Assembly (NCBI RefSeq): GCF_001579945.1
Contig: NZ_CP011971.1
Span: forward strand, 1,328,001 to 1,392,000
DNA length: 64,000 nucleotides
Direction: 5' to 3'
Source of the DNA: Steroidobacter denitrificans
Lineage (GTDB): Bacteria > Pseudomonadota > Gammaproteobacteria > Steroidobacterales > Steroidobacteraceae
Shown here: positions 54,399 to 63,927 of the stretch, piece by piece
How the letters are laid out: each line of letters opens with the position of its first letter
Position numbering within the stretch: position 1 is the stretch's first letter
Notes under the pieces: model-generated
The model's input: only the letters and a program-made list of their open reading frames with translations
Databases searched by the model: none
What the model was told of the DNA's origin: nothing
Translations under genes and position numbers: made by a program

Positions 54399-54616
54399 GA
54401 ATAAATCGGTCAGCGACGCTTGCATCGCGAAACATTTTTGTTACATTTGCGCCCGCCTGTGTAAGAGAGCACCCAGAGAAAACGCGAAAGCTGCAGGTGC
54501 CGCTCGACCAGAACTCGTGAGAGCGGTCGGATGCCGGGGAAATCCTCCGACGGCCGGACGATGGCTCTTGTTGGTTGGTTAAGTGAGTCCGCAGCTTTTT
54601 TCAGAGGTGTCTACAG

Positions 54617-55864
54617 GTGTTGCCACGCGCAGCCAAGCATGCCCATGCTTTTTCCTTTGCTCATCCCTTCGACTCCACGGCGCTGACGGCAATCGAAATT
54701 CGCAGTCTCGCGGCACGTTTCGGCTCACCCTTGTTGGTGGTCGACTGTGCTCAGGTGCGTCACCAGTACCGGGTATTGAAAGAGGCGCTGCCCGGCGTCG
54801 ATCTGCACTATGCGCTGAAGCCGCTGCCGCACGCGGCCGTGGTGTCGTGTCTGTATGACGAAGGGGCATTCTTCGATCTGGCGACGACCGGCGAGGTCGA
54901 ACTGGTCAAGGCCCAGGGTATTCCGGCCGAGCGCTGCATCCACACGCATCCGATCAAGCGTGACAGCGACATTCGCGATGCTCTGCGCTACGGCGTCACG
55001 ACCTTCGTCGCGGACAATGAGGATGAGATCCGCAAATTCGTGCGTTACCGCAAGCGCGCCGAATTGCTGCTGCGCGTATCGTTCCGCAGTCCTGATGCAG
55101 TCGTGGATCTGTCGCGCAAGTTCGGCTGCGAGCCGGGAGCGGTGCTGGGTCTGATCGAAAAGGCCCGGCGCCTGGGTATTCGCGTACGCGGTCTGTCTTT
55201 TCATGTCGGATCGCAGGCGACTGATCCGGGCAAGTACATCGAGGCTATCGATGCCTGCCGTAATTTGATCGCCGAGGCATTGCTGGCCGGTCTGCCGGCG
55301 CTGGATATCCTGGATATCGGCGGTGGCTTCCCGGTCGCCTACGGGGAGACGGTCATGTCCATCGAGGATTTCTGCCGTCCGATCCGTGCGGCGCTGGCCA
55401 CGCTGCCCAGGCATGTACGCCTGATCGCGGAGCCAGGGCGCTTCATCGCCGCGCCCGCAGGTGTCGCCGTCTCGTCCGTGATGGGCAAGGCGAAGCGTGC
55501 AGGGCGCTGGTGGTATTACCTCGACGATGGTCTGTATGGATCCTATAGCGGCCAGTTGTTCGATCACGCCAAGTATCCCGTCTCGGTGCTGAAGGATGGG
55601 GAACTGCATGAGAGCGTGCTGGCGGGGCCGACCTGTGATTCCATCGATGTGATCGACGACGACATCCTGCTGCCGCAGCTGGAGGTGGGCGACCTGGTCA
55701 TCGGACGCATGATGGGTGCATACACCTGGGCGAGTGCGACGGATTTCAATTTCTTCAAGCGCGCCAAAGTCGTCGTCATGAACGAACAGCCGGCTGATAC
55801 GCGGCGTGTCGTGCAACTGCATCGCAGGTCGGCGGGTGGCGGTTCGAGCAAACCGGCGGCCTGA
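54617..55864 (+). CDS. Fold-III ornithine/lysine-type PLP decarboxylase
   Basis: This 415-residue decarboxylase of the alanine-racemase fold makes a polyamine precursor such as putrescine (or cadaverine). Features are Lys68 in HYALKPLPH (PLP Schiff base), LSFHVGSQATD, LDIGGGFPVAYGE, IAEPGRFIAAPAG and the active-site cysteine region GPTCDSIDVID, which favour ornithine/lysine decarboxylase over diaminopimelate decarboxylase. A GTG codon at 54,617 starts the protein; an internal start is possible. It stands alone with its own upstream gap. Substrate preference cannot be set by eye. Confidence 0.9.
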   Translation: MLPRAAKHAHAFSFAHPFDSTALTAIEIRSLAARFGSPLLVVDCAQVRHQYRVLKEALPGVDLHYALKPLPHAAVVSCLYDEGAFFDLATTGEVELVKAQGIPAERCIHTHPIKRDSDIRDALRYGVTTFVADNEDEIRKFVRYRKRAELLLRVSFRSPDAVVDLSRKFGCEPGAVLGLIEKARRLGIRVRGLSFHVGSQATDPGKYIEAIDACRNLIAEALLAGLPALDILDIGGGFPVAYGETVMSIEDFCRPIRAALATLPRHVRLIAEPGRFIAAPAGVAVSSVMGKAKRAGRWWYYLDDGLYGSYSGQLFDHAKYPVSVLKDGELHESVLAGPTCDSIDVIDDDILLPQLEVGDLVIGRMMGAYTWASATDFNFFKRAKVVVMNEQPADTRRVVQLHRRSAGGGSSKPAA

Positions 55865-55976
55865 GTAGAGCCCTCATCGGCCACGCCGCGATCGTGCGCT
55901 GTATCCTGGCCCACGGCCCACCGACTTGCAGCCTTGAACCCGTCGAGCCCTCGAAGTCCAGTCGCCCGCTCGGAAT

Positions 55977-56327
55977 ATGGTCATCAGTCCAGTCGTTCGT
56001 TGTCTCGTTCTGTTGAGTTTGTCCAACGTCTTCATGACGTTCGCCTGGTATGCCCACTTGAAGGAATTGAACCGGCAACCCTGGATCGTTGCTGCGCTGC
56101 TTAGCTGGGGTATCGCCTTTCTGGAATATCTCTTCCAGGTGCCGGCCAATCGTACCGGTTATACCGTCATGAGCCTGCCGCAGCTGAAGATCCTGCAGGA
56201 GGTGATTGCGCTGACAGTGTTCGTGCCATTCGTCCTGCTGTACATGAAGCAGCCTCTCAAGCTCGACTATCTGTGGGCTTCATTGTGCATACTGGGCGCC
56301 GTGTATTTCATTTTTCGCTCGGGCTAG
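55977..56327 (+). CDS. DUF486/DMT-family small membrane protein
   Basis: This 116-residue protein has four hydrophobic segments (LVLLSLSNVFMTFAWYAHL, IVAALLSWGIAFLEYLFQVP, ILQEVIALTVFVPFVLLYM and YLWASLCILGAVYFIFR). The pattern and the segment LFQVPANRTGY are those of the DUF486 group, related to small drug/metabolite transporters. Substrate unknown. It lies between the decarboxylase and the HIT-like gene on the same strand. Confidence 0.88.
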   Translation: MVISPVVRCLVLLSLSNVFMTFAWYAHLKELNRQPWIVAALLSWGIAFLEYLFQVPANRTGYTVMSLPQLKILQEVIALTVFVPFVLLYMKQPLKLDYLWASLCILGAVYFIFRSG

Positions 56328-56355
56328 GCTCGCCTGTCCGGCTGGGAGAGCGTGC

Positions 56356-56787
56356 ATGCCGACCAACATTCATCGCCTGGTAGAGGCCTGCCGGGCCGGT
56401 ACCGAACCTGCCTGCATTGCCCGAACCGGCTGCGGCTGGGCCGTCATGGGACAGCGCCAGGTGTTGCGAGGTTATTGTCTGTTGCTGCCCGACCCGGTCG
56501 TACCTCACCTCAATGTGCTCTCGCCGGCACAGCGCAGCGCATTCATGACGGACCTGGGTACCCTGGGTGAAGCGGTGCGTGAAGCCACCGGCGCACTGCG
56601 AATCAACTATGCCATTTTCGGCAATCTCGATCCGGCATTGCATGCACATGTGCATCCGCGATTCGCGGACGAACCTGAAGCCATGCGTACCGGCCACCCC
56701 TGGCTTTACGATTGGACACAGGCCCCGGAATTCAATCCTGCCGAGCATGGCGCGCTGCGGGATCGGATCCGGCGGCACCTGCTTTGA
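56356..56787 (+). CDS. HIT-superfamily protein
   Basis: This 143-residue protein ends with HAHVHPRFADEP, a histidine-triad (HxHxH) core used by nucleotide hydrolases and transferases. The N-terminal part (GCGWAVMGQRQVLRGYCLLLP) fits the short HIT fold. A GAGAG site precedes the ATG. Its substrate is unknown. It follows the membrane protein by 28 bases, so the two could share a message. Confidence 0.82.
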   Translation: MPTNIHRLVEACRAGTEPACIARTGCGWAVMGQRQVLRGYCLLLPDPVVPHLNVLSPAQRSAFMTDLGTLGEAVREATGALRINYAIFGNLDPALHAHVHPRFADEPEAMRTGHPWLYDWTQAPEFNPAEHGALRDRIRRHLL

Positions 56788-56955
56788 GCCTGTACGACCT
56801 TCGGAGTCGGGCGGGGTGCTCGGCGCGCTTTGCGCATATGCCGGCTGGAATGGGTCTGACGCCAGAGCGGTCCGCCGAGCGAATCGGTGCGGCGCAATCC
56901 GAGGATGCGGGAACGATCATACTTCTCACGAGCCGGTGACAGCCGTCGCGGGCGT

Positions 56956-56983
56956 GTTTACAGTGCCGGTCCGGCATGTAAAC
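56956..56983. promoter_or_regulatory. Dyad GTTTACA...TGTAAAC
   Basis: GTTTACA (56,956) and TGTAAAC (ending 56,983) are inverted copies that continue inward as TGCCGG/CCGGCA with one extra base. The 28-base element lies in the 308-base gap between the HIT and TfoX-N genes and looks like a dimeric-regulator operator or hairpin. The rest of the gap holds no supported gene. Confidence 0.5.
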
Positions 56984-57095
56984 TTCGGAATCGTGCAGCC
57001 GGCGAGCTGCTGCGGTATTGCGATTTGAGGGGCGCACCCTACCAATCATTACGATGGTGCGGTCTGCAACCACACTGGAAGGGTAGTCGCTCGAT

Positions 57096-57503
57096 ATGCG
57101 GGTGAAATCGAGCCTGGTCATTTACGTCTCGGAGCAGCTGGGGTTCCTGGGACGCATCTCAAACCGAGCGATCTTCGGCGGCGTCGGTATTTTCTGCGAG
57201 GAGCGCCTGCTGGGCATCGTGTTCGAGGAAGTGCTGTATCTGCACACCGACAAAATCAACATCGCTGATTACGAATCACGCGGCATGCCGCAGTTCAAGC
57301 CCTATCCGAATGCCTTCGATCTGACCACCGATCATCACCGGGTTCCGGTGGAGGTCGTCCAGGATCCTGAACAACTCAAATCCTGGGGGCAGCGCTCCCT
57401 GACCGCCTCCATCGAGTCGGCGCGAGCCAAGCAACTGGCCGGTATCGAGCGCGTACGCCACCTGAAGCGCAAGAGAAAAAAAAAGACGCCGCATCGCGGT
57501 TGA
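57096..57503 (+). CDS. TfoX N-terminal-domain protein
   Basis: This 135-residue protein matches the TfoX/Sxy N-terminal fold: SEQLGFLGRISNRAIFGGVGIFCEERLLGIVFEEVLYLHTD, then ADYESRGMPQFKPYP and a short acidic/aromatic strand. TfoX (Sxy) activates natural competence genes together with CRP in Haemophilus and Vibrio, but proteins with only this domain are widespread and uncharacterised. The C-terminus is a lysine/arginine-rich tail (HLKRKRKKKTPHRG) that could bind nucleic acid. It converges with the DUF255 gene. Confidence 0.87.
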   Translation: MRVKSSLVIYVSEQLGFLGRISNRAIFGGVGIFCEERLLGIVFEEVLYLHTDKINIADYESRGMPQFKPYPNAFDLTTDHHRVPVEVVQDPEQLKSWGQRSLTASIESARAKQLAGIERVRHLKRKRKKKTPHRG

Positions 57504-57569
57504 GCGGCTTTTCTCCGGCGCTCTTTCCCTGTCCCGAATTTGCGTGGTCCGAGCTTGTCGCCGCGGAAT

Positions 57570-59642
57570 CTAGCGAGTCAGCGCCACCAGGCTGGCCAGT
57601 GATCGCACCGGCGCCGAGCACGTGGTCCCGCGGCAGATATAGGCCACCGTTTCGTTCATCGGCCGTTTCTGCGCCAGCGATGGCGGCAGTGCCGCGGCAT
57701 CGTCGGGGATGGCGAATACCAGCCTGCGCGGTGCGTACATCCGGGTGAACTCGTCGCGCCATCGTGCGGCTTCTGCGGCGCTGCCGCGAATGATCACCAT
57801 GTCCGGAGGCTGAAGATGTTCCGACAAAGCGATCAGCATCGCGCAGTGTCCCTGCGGATAATGCTGCAGCGGCGTCCATGCCGCACGGAGCGTACGGACC
57901 GCTGCATCCAGGTAGCGCGTCTCGCCCAGCAGCGAACCCAGCCGGGTGAACACCTGCGCCGCGATGGCGTTGCCGGCAGGCAAAGCGTCATCGGCGAAAG
58001 ACTTGGAGCGATGGATCAGCGCTTCGTGGTCGTCGGCGGTAAAAAAGAAACCGCCTGCCGCGGTGTCCTGAAAGTGCGTCAGCAGAATCTCGGCGAGTTC
58101 GATCGCAAATCGTAGATCCTCGCTGCGCCATCGGGTCTGCAGCAATTCGAGCAGGGCATCGATCAGGAACACGTGGTCGTCGAGATAGGCGGGGAAGCGG
58201 GCGCGACCATCCTTATGCGCTGCGAACAGACGGCCCTCATGCCACATATGTTCGTGAATAAAATCGATCGCCTGTGTCGCGGAATGCGTCAATTCGGGAC
58301 GTTCCAGTACGCGGGCGGTGACGGCCATGCCGGCGACAGCCAGCCCGTTCCGGGCGGCCAGGATCTTCTCATCGCGGGCCGGACGGACGCGCTGGCCGCG
58401 AGCGTCGAGCAGGATTCGGCGGGCCCGTTCGAGCCGCGCCGCGACTTCCTCTGCCGGGAGCTCCAGTTCCTGCGCGATATCTTCCTCGCCGCGCCAGGCG
58501 TGCAGGTGCCATGCGTCTTCGAAGTTGGCGTCGCGATCCAGGCCGAAACGCCGCGCGAAGACCGCGTTGACATCCTCGGGCAGCAGCGCACGTACTTGCA
58601 GTGCATCCCAGACATAGTAGCGACCCTCGTGTCCTTCGGAATCTGCATCCAGCGCCGACCAATAGCCGCCTTGCGAAGACTGCATCTCGCGCATGATCCA
58701 GTCCGCGGTCTGTGAAGCGACCTCCCGGAAGGCAGGCTCGCCGCTGGCGAGCGCGGCATTGGCATAGATCCGCAATAGCTGACCGTTGTCGTACAGCATC
58801 TTTTCGAAATGCGGAATCATCCAATATCGATCGACGCTGTAGCGGGCAAAACCGCCGCCGAGCTGGTCGTAGATGCCGCCTTCGGCCATGCGCCTGAGCG
58901 TCAGGCTGGCCATGTATAGCGAATGCAGATCCGGCGTTTCACTGCCTGCGCTGGCGCGCCATGTACGCAGCAGGAAATCGATGTTCATCGGGTGTGGAAA
59001 CTTTGGTGCGGCACCGAAGCCGCCGAACTCCGCGTCGAAGCCGGCGGCGAGCTGTTCGCGTGCCAGCGTCAGAGGTTCTTCGCTCAGCGTCTGTTCCCGG
59101 TCGGCGGGTGCGGGCTGTAAGTCCTCGAGCGCCACTTGCAGCGCCCGTCCCTGCTGCGCAATGTCGGCGCTACGGCTGTGGTAGAACTCGCTGACTCGTT
59201 GCAGCAGATCGTCGAATGCCGGCAAGCCGAAACGCGCCTCTTTGGGAAAATAGGTCCCGCCGAAAAAGGGTTGTCGCGTATCGGGAGACAGGAACATCGT
59301 GAGCGGCCAGCCGCCGCCGCGCTGGATCAGCATCTGGTGAGCCAGCTGGTAGATCCGGTCGATATCGGGGCGTTCTTCGCGGTCGACCTTGATGTTCACG
59401 AATAACTCGTTCATGAGCGCGGCAACGGCCGGATCCTCGAAGGACTCGTGCGCCATGACGTGGCACCAGTGACAGGCCGAGTAGCCGATGGAGAGCAGGA
59501 CCGGCTTGTTTTCACGGCACGCCCGCTGGAATGCCGCTTCCCCCCAGGGATACCAGTCCACGGGGTTGCCGGCGTGCTGCAGCAGGTAGGGGCTGGTCTC
59601 GTCGGCGAGACGATTGTGAGGTGTGATGATGGAAGACTGCAT
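57570..59642 (-). CDS. DUF255 thioredoxin-domain/six-hairpin protein (YyaL-type)
   Basis: This 690-residue protein has an N-terminal thioredoxin-like domain with a CxxC motif in [20 protein letters not shown], preceded by [16 protein letters not shown]. Then comes a large alpha/alpha six-hairpin domain ([18 protein letters not shown]-like [20 protein letters not shown], and [15 protein letters not shown]). The family (YyaL/SPATA20) is conserved but of uncertain function; sugar-epimerase or redox roles have been proposed. It converges with the TfoX gene and is divergent from rlmI across 39 bases. Confidence 0.93.
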   Translation of the reverse strand: MQSSIITPHNRLADETSPYLLQHAGNPVDWYPWGEAAFQRACRENKPVLLSIGYSACHWCHVMAHESFEDPAVAALMNELFVNIKVDREERPDIDRIYQLAHQMLIQRGGGWPLTMFLSPDTRQPFFGGTYFPKEARFGLPAFDDLLQRVSEFYHSRSADIAQQGRALQVALEDLQPAPADREQTLSEEPLTLAREQLAAGFDAEFGGFGAAPKFPHPMNIDFLLRTWRASAGSETPDLHSLYMASLTLRRMAEGGIYDQLGGGFARYSVDRYWMIPHFEKMLYDNGQLLRIYANAALASGEPAFREVASQTADWIMREMQSSQGGYWSALDADSEGHEGRYYVWDALQVRALLPEDVNAVFARRFGLDRDANFEDAWHLHAWRGEEDIAQELELPAEEVAARLERARRILLDARGQRVRPARDEKILAARNGLAVAGMAVTARVLERPELTHSATQAIDFIHEHMWHEGRLFAAHKDGRARFPAYLDDHVFLIDALLELLQTRWRSEDLRFAIELAEILLTHFQDTAAGGFFFTADDHEALIHRSKSFADDALPAGNAIAAQVFTRLGSLLGETRYLDAAVRTLRAAWTPLQHYPQGHCAMLIALSEHLQPPDMVIIRGSAAEAARWRDEFTRMYAPRRLVFAIPDDAAALPPSLAQKRPMNETVAYICRGTTCSAPVRSLASLVALTR

Positions 59643-59681
59643 GATATCGACGATGCTCGGATAGAATGTACGACTATAAAC

Positions 59682-60890
59682 ATGAATACTCGAGCCGACA
59701 CTGCACTTTTACCTGAATTGCGCCTGAAGCGCGGCGAGGATCGCCGCCTTTCGGCAGGCCACTTGTGGGTATTTTCGAATGAAGTCGACACGGCGCGCAC
59801 GCCGCTGCAGGACATCGAGCCCGGAACGATCTGCCGGATCCTGTCCGACCGGGACAAGTTCCTGGGCTACGCCTATGTCAATCCGCACACGCTGATCTGC
59901 GCGCGTATTCTCAGCCGCAATCCGGCCCACCTGCCGGGCAAATCCTTGCTGGTTCACCGCCTGCAGGTGGCGCAGTCGCTGCGTCGCTCGCTGTACGAGC
60001 GGCCATTCTACCGGCTGGTCTTCGGCGAATCCGATGCGCTGCCGGGGCTGGTGCTGGATCGATTCGGGGATATCGTGGTCGGCCAGGCCGCCACCGCGGG
60101 CATGGAGGCGCTGCGTCCGCAGATCGAGGCCGCCGTGCGCCAGGTGATCGATCCGGCGGCCATGCTATGGAAGAATGATATGGGCGTACGCGAGCTGGAA
60201 GGACTGCCTGCCTACGTGGAAACCGCCTTCGGCGAGGTGCCGCAGCATATCGAGGTTCCCGAAGGCGGGGTCGATTTCCATGTGTCGCTGCAGGGCGGGC
60301 AGAAGACCGGCTGGTTTTTCGACCAGGCGATGAATCGCCTGGCTCTGCGTAAGTATGTCGGCGGCGCGCGTGTCCTGGATGTGTTCAGTTATCTGGGTGC
60401 CTGGGGACTGGGGGCGGCGCGCGCCGGCGCCACGGAGGTGACCTGCGTGGATTCCTCGGCGGCGGCGCTGGAGGCGCTGCAGGAGACCGCAATCGCGAAC
60501 GCCATCAAGCCGACAGTGATCCGCGGCGATGCATTCCAGGTTCTCGAGAATCTGCATGCCGAACGGCGCCGTTTCGATGTGGTGGTGATCGATCCGCCCG
60601 CCTTCATCAAGCGCCGCAAGGATATCCCGAAGGGGACGGCGGCCTACAAGCGGCTGAATCAATTGGCGCTGCAATTGCTGGAACGCGATGGCATCCTGGT
60701 GTCCTGTTCCTGTTCCTGGCATTTGGAGCCCGACCATCTGATGGGCGCCGTACAGCGCGCTTCGCGCCATTTGAACCGGTTTACCCAGATCATCGAGGTC
60801 CGGGGCCAGGCGCCGGATCATCCACTTCATCCGGCGATCGCGGAAAGTCGCTATCTGAAAGCGTATTTTTGCCGCAGCGTGCAGGATTGA
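59682..60890 (+). CDS. rlmI: 23S rRNA m5C1962 methyltransferase RlmI
   Basis: This 402-residue SAM-dependent methyltransferase has an N-terminal PUA domain ([43 protein letters not shown]) and a Rossmann domain with [35 protein letters not shown] and the catalytic [11 protein letters not shown]. The start at 59,682 lacks a good ribosome site but agrees with the family. lgt follows 3 bases after the stop. Confidence 0.9.
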   Translation: MNTRADTALLPELRLKRGEDRRLSAGHLWVFSNEVDTARTPLQDIEPGTICRILSDRDKFLGYAYVNPHTLICARILSRNPAHLPGKSLLVHRLQVAQSLRRSLYERPFYRLVFGESDALPGLVLDRFGDIVVGQAATAGMEALRPQIEAAVRQVIDPAAMLWKNDMGVRELEGLPAYVETAFGEVPQHIEVPEGGVDFHVSLQGGQKTGWFFDQAMNRLALRKYVGGARVLDVFSYLGAWGLGAARAGATEVTCVDSSAAALEALQETAIANAIKPTVIRGDAFQVLENLHAERRRFDVVVIDPPAFIKRRKDIPKGTAAYKRLNQLALQLLERDGILVSCSCSWHLEPDHLMGAVQRASRHLNRFTQIIEVRGQAPDHPLHPAIAESRYLKAYFCRSVQD

Positions 60891-60892
60891 CC

Positions 60893-61762
60893 ATGATTCC
60901 CTATCCGTCGATCGATCCGATCATCTTCTCCATCGGCCCGCTGGCGGTTCGCTGGTATGGATTGATGTATGTCATCGGATTCGTGCTTGCGTGGTGGCTG
61001 GGGCGGCGCAGAGCGGCAGCTTCCCAGTCGACCTGGAGGCCGATCGATGTCGATGATTTGATCTTTTTCGCTGCGATCGGCGTCATTCTGGGCGGGCGTA
61101 TCGGCTGGCTGCTGTTCTATGGCGGCGAGCAGGTTCTGGCCGATCCCGTCACCATCGTGCAGATATGGAAAGGGGGCATGTCGTTTCACGGGGGGTTGAT
61201 CGGAGTGCTCCTGGCCGTCGTGATCTTTGCCCGCCGCCGTGGCCGGCGGATGGCTGATGTGGCCGACTTCCTGGCGCCGCTGCCGGGGCTGGGTATCCTG
61301 GCGGGGCGTATCGGCAATTTCATCAATGGTGAACTGTGGGGCAAGCCCACCCAGATGCCCTGGGGCTTCATCGTCGATCCGCAGAGGCTGCACCCGGTCC
61401 CGGCCGACGAAGCCTTGCGGTTGTGCAGCCGCTTCGGCATCGATCCCTGCATCCTGCGGGTGCATGCATCGCAGCTCTACGAAGGCTTGCTGGAAGGGCT
61501 GGTGTTATTCCTGATCTTGTGGGTGTATACCTCCAGACCCAGGCCCCGGCTTGCGCCGTCCGGGCTGTTTCTGCTTTGCTACGGCGTGTTCCGGTTCGCC
61601 ATCGAGTTCGTGCGCGTTCCGGACGAAAATCGTGGCTATTTGCTGTTCGACTGGCTCACCATGGGGCAAATTCTGTCTCTGCCGATGATTCTGGCGGGTG
61701 CTGCCATGATGACCGTTGCCTATCGGCGCAACGAACGCAGCGGCAACCTGCTTGCGGTGTGA
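60893..61762 (+). CDS. lgt: Prolipoprotein diacylglyceryl transferase
   Basis: This 289-residue, seven-helix inner-membrane enzyme adds diacylglycerol to lipoprotein cysteines. Start at 60,893 (MIPYPSIDPIIFSIGPLAVRWYGLMYVIGF), 3 bases after rlmI. Conserved are GGRIGWLLFYGGEQ, GGMSFHGGLIGV with the functional His, GRIGNFINGELWGKPT and HASQLYEGLLEG. thyA follows 12 bases later, the usual lgt-thyA pairing. Confidence 0.97.
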   Translation: MIPYPSIDPIIFSIGPLAVRWYGLMYVIGFVLAWWLGRRRAAASQSTWRPIDVDDLIFFAAIGVILGGRIGWLLFYGGEQVLADPVTIVQIWKGGMSFHGGLIGVLLAVVIFARRRGRRMADVADFLAPLPGLGILAGRIGNFINGELWGKPTQMPWGFIVDPQRLHPVPADEALRLCSRFGIDPCILRVHASQLYEGLLEGLVLFLILWVYTSRPRPRLAPSGLFLLCYGVFRFAIEFVRVPDENRGYLLFDWLTMGQILSLPMILAGAAMMTVAYRRNERSGNLLAV

Positions 61763-61774
61763 GCGAAGGTAGTC

Positions 61775-62569
61775 ATGCAGCAATATCTTGAATTATTGCG
61801 TCATGTTCGTGCTCGAGGGGTGCGCAAGGCCGATCGCACCGGTACCGGTACCTTGTCGGTATTCGGGTATCAGATGCGTTTCGATCTTGCCGCCGGCTTC
61901 CCGTTGATCACGACCAAGAAGCTGCATGTCAAATCGATCCTGTACGAGTTGTTGTGGTTTCTGCGCGGCGATACCAATATCGCTTATTTACGCGATCACG
62001 GCGTGTCGATCTGGGATGAGTGGGCGGACGAGCAGGGCGAACTGGGGCCGATCTACGGCCGGCAATGGCGTTCATGGGCGGCGCCGAACGGGCGGACGAT
62101 CGATCAGATCAGCCGGTCGATCGATCTGATCCGCCGTAATCCGGATTCGCGCCGTATCATCGTCAGCGCCTGGAATGTCGGCGAATTGGAATCGATGACA
62201 TTGACGCCCTGCCATGCCCTGTTCCAGTTCTGGGTGGCCGAAGGAAAATTATCCTGCCAGCTCTATCAGCGCAGCGCCGATCTGTTTCTGGGCGTGCCCT
62301 TCAATGTCGCCTCGTATGCCTTGTTGACTCATCTGTTCGCGCAGCAGTGCGACCTTGCCCCGGGTGAATTCATCTGGACGGGCGGCGATTGCCACCTTTA
62401 TCTCAATCATCTCGAACAGGCCGACGAGCAACTGGGACGCACGCCTCATGCGCCGCCCCGGCTGGCCATCCGCCGCAAGCCGCCCTCGATTTTCGAGTAC
62501 GAATACGAGGACTTCGAGTTTCTCGATTACCAGGCGCATCCGGCCATCAAGGCGCCCATTGCCGTTTAG
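61775..62569 (+). CDS. thyA: Thymidylate synthase
   Basis: This 264-residue enzyme makes dTMP from dUMP using methylene-THF. The nucleophile is Cys146 in [12 protein letters not shown], numbered as in E. coli. [31 protein letters not shown] and the dUMP-binding [23 protein letters not shown] are all intact. The folate product, dihydrofolate, is recycled by FolA encoded at 63.4 kb in the same block. Confidence 0.98.
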   Translation: MQQYLELLRHVRARGVRKADRTGTGTLSVFGYQMRFDLAAGFPLITTKKLHVKSILYELLWFLRGDTNIAYLRDHGVSIWDEWADEQGELGPIYGRQWRSWAAPNGRTIDQISRSIDLIRRNPDSRRIIVSAWNVGELESMTLTPCHALFQFWVAEGKLSCQLYQRSADLFLGVPFNVASYALLTHLFAQQCDLAPGEFIWTGGDCHLYLNHLEQADEQLGRTPHAPPRLAIRRKPPSIFEYEYEDFEFLDYQAHPAIKAPIAV

Positions 62570-62634
62570 AGCATCCCTGCCGCTCACCCTTTTTTCCGGG
62601 TCATCCTTCCCTGACATCGCATCGGTAAATCTTT

Positions 62635-63417
62635 ATGCCCAGCAAAGTACGCCGCAAGTCCTCGGGTTCCTCTGCATCTCGTACAGCCTCCCGGAAGAAG
62701 CCATCCACATCCGGCACGCCGGCTCGTAACGCGGGTTCATCCGCGACGGCGCGCTCAGGCCGGCAGAAGGTGTCTGCAACGCGCAGCAAGGCGGGAAAAC
62801 AGAAGAGCACCCGCGGCTCCGCGAGCGCGAAAACCGGATCGGCTGTCTTGAAGTCGGCATCCGGACGAGTGACGAAATCCGGATCGCGCTCCGGGTCGAA
62901 GCCGGCAGCGCAATCCGCTTCGAGATCCCGGACACGCGGGCCGCAGCATGCGTTTTCTCCGCTCCTCGAGGCGCGTAATTCACCGATCCACGGACGCGGC
63001 GTATATGCCGTTGCGCCCATTCGCAAGGGTACGCGCCTGTTGGAATATCTGGGCGAGCGGATTTCGCATGCGGAAGCGGATCGCCGTTATGAGAACAAGC
63101 CCGAGGACGATGGCCACACGTTCCTGTTCATCGCCAGCACGCGTACCGTCATCGATGCCGGCAGGCAGGGCAATGACGCGCGTTTCATCAATCACAGCTG
63201 CGACCCCAACTGCGAAACGGTGATCGAGAATTCCCGAGTATTCATCGATGCCATCCGCGACATCCGCCCCGGCGAGGAATTGGGCTATGACTATCAACTG
63301 ACCTGGGAAAGCACCGACGAGCCAGCGGAACTCGCCCTGTACGCATGCCGCTGCGGCGCAAGGAGTTGCCGCGGCACGATGCTGGATCCGGAGCCGCTCG
63401 ACGCCAAGGCGTCCTGA
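62635..63417 (+). CDS. SET-domain protein-lysine methyltransferase with basic disordered N-tail
   Basis: Residues 1-104 form a low-complexity tail rich in Ser, Lys, Arg and Ala (MPSKVRRKSSGSSAS..., KSGSRSGSKP), like a histone H1 tail. Residues 105-250 form a complete SET domain: HGRGVYAVAPIRKGTRLLEYLGERIS, the SAM-binding RFINHSCDPNCE (183-194), catalytic Tyr in LGYDYQLTW and the post-SET Cys cluster CRCGARSCRG (238-246). It should methylate a lysine on a cellular protein. It lies between thyA and folA in an otherwise folate-linked block. Confidence 0.9.
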   Translation: MPSKVRRKSSGSSASRTASRKKPSTSGTPARNAGSSATARSGRQKVSATRSKAGKQKSTRGSASAKTGSAVLKSASGRVTKSGSRSGSKPAAQSASRSRTRGPQHAFSPLLEARNSPIHGRGVYAVAPIRKGTRLLEYLGERISHAEADRRYENKPEDDGHTFLFIASTRTVIDAGRQGNDARFINHSCDPNCETVIENSRVFIDAIRDIRPGEELGYDYQLTWESTDEPAELALYACRCGARSCRGTMLDPEPLDAKAS

Positions 63418-63423
63418 CGCTGT

Positions 63424-63927
63424 ATGCCGCCCAAGCCCTTGTTGTCCATCATCGTCGCGGCCGCCGAGAATGACGTCATCGGTCAGGGTAACCGGTTGCC
63501 GTGGCGGTTGCCGGATGACCTCAGGCGCTTCAAGTCCCTGAGCATGGGAAAGCCGATCATCATGGGACGCCGGACCTTCGAATCGATCGGACGCGCTTTA
63601 CCCGGGCGCACCAATATCGTGGTGTCCGGACAGCCGGGTCTCGAACTCGACGGATGTATCGTCGTGCCGTCTGTGGATGCGGCGATCGCCGCCGTGGGTT
63701 CGGCGCCGCAGGCGGTCATCGCCGGCGGCGCGCAGATCTATCGCCAAGTGCTGCCGCGCGTGGGGATGATCCACCTGACACGGGTGCATGTGCGCGTCGC
63801 CGGCGATGTGTATTTTCCCGCGCTGGTCCCGGATGAATGGCTTGAAGTTCAGCGTGAGCGGCACGCCGCGGACGAGGCTCATGCGCATGCCTTCAGTTTC
63901 ATCACGCTCGAGAGAATCCCACGGTGA
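63424..63927 (+). CDS. folA: Dihydrofolate reductase
   Basis: This 167-residue enzyme reduces dihydrofolate with NADPH. Typical pieces are IIVAAAENDVIGQGNRLPWRLPDDLRRFK at the start, PIIMGRRTFESIGRALPGRTNIVVS and VIAGGAQIYRQVLPR. The start at 63,424 follows the SET gene by 6 bases. Its stop overlaps the next gene (GTGA), so they are coupled. Confidence 0.97.
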   Translation: MPPKPLLSIIVAAAENDVIGQGNRLPWRLPDDLRRFKSLSMGKPIIMGRRTFESIGRALPGRTNIVVSGQPGLELDGCIVVPSVDAAIAAVGSAPQAVIAGGAQIYRQVLPRVGMIHLTRVHVRVAGDVYFPALVPDEWLEVQRERHAADEAHAHAFSFITLERIPR

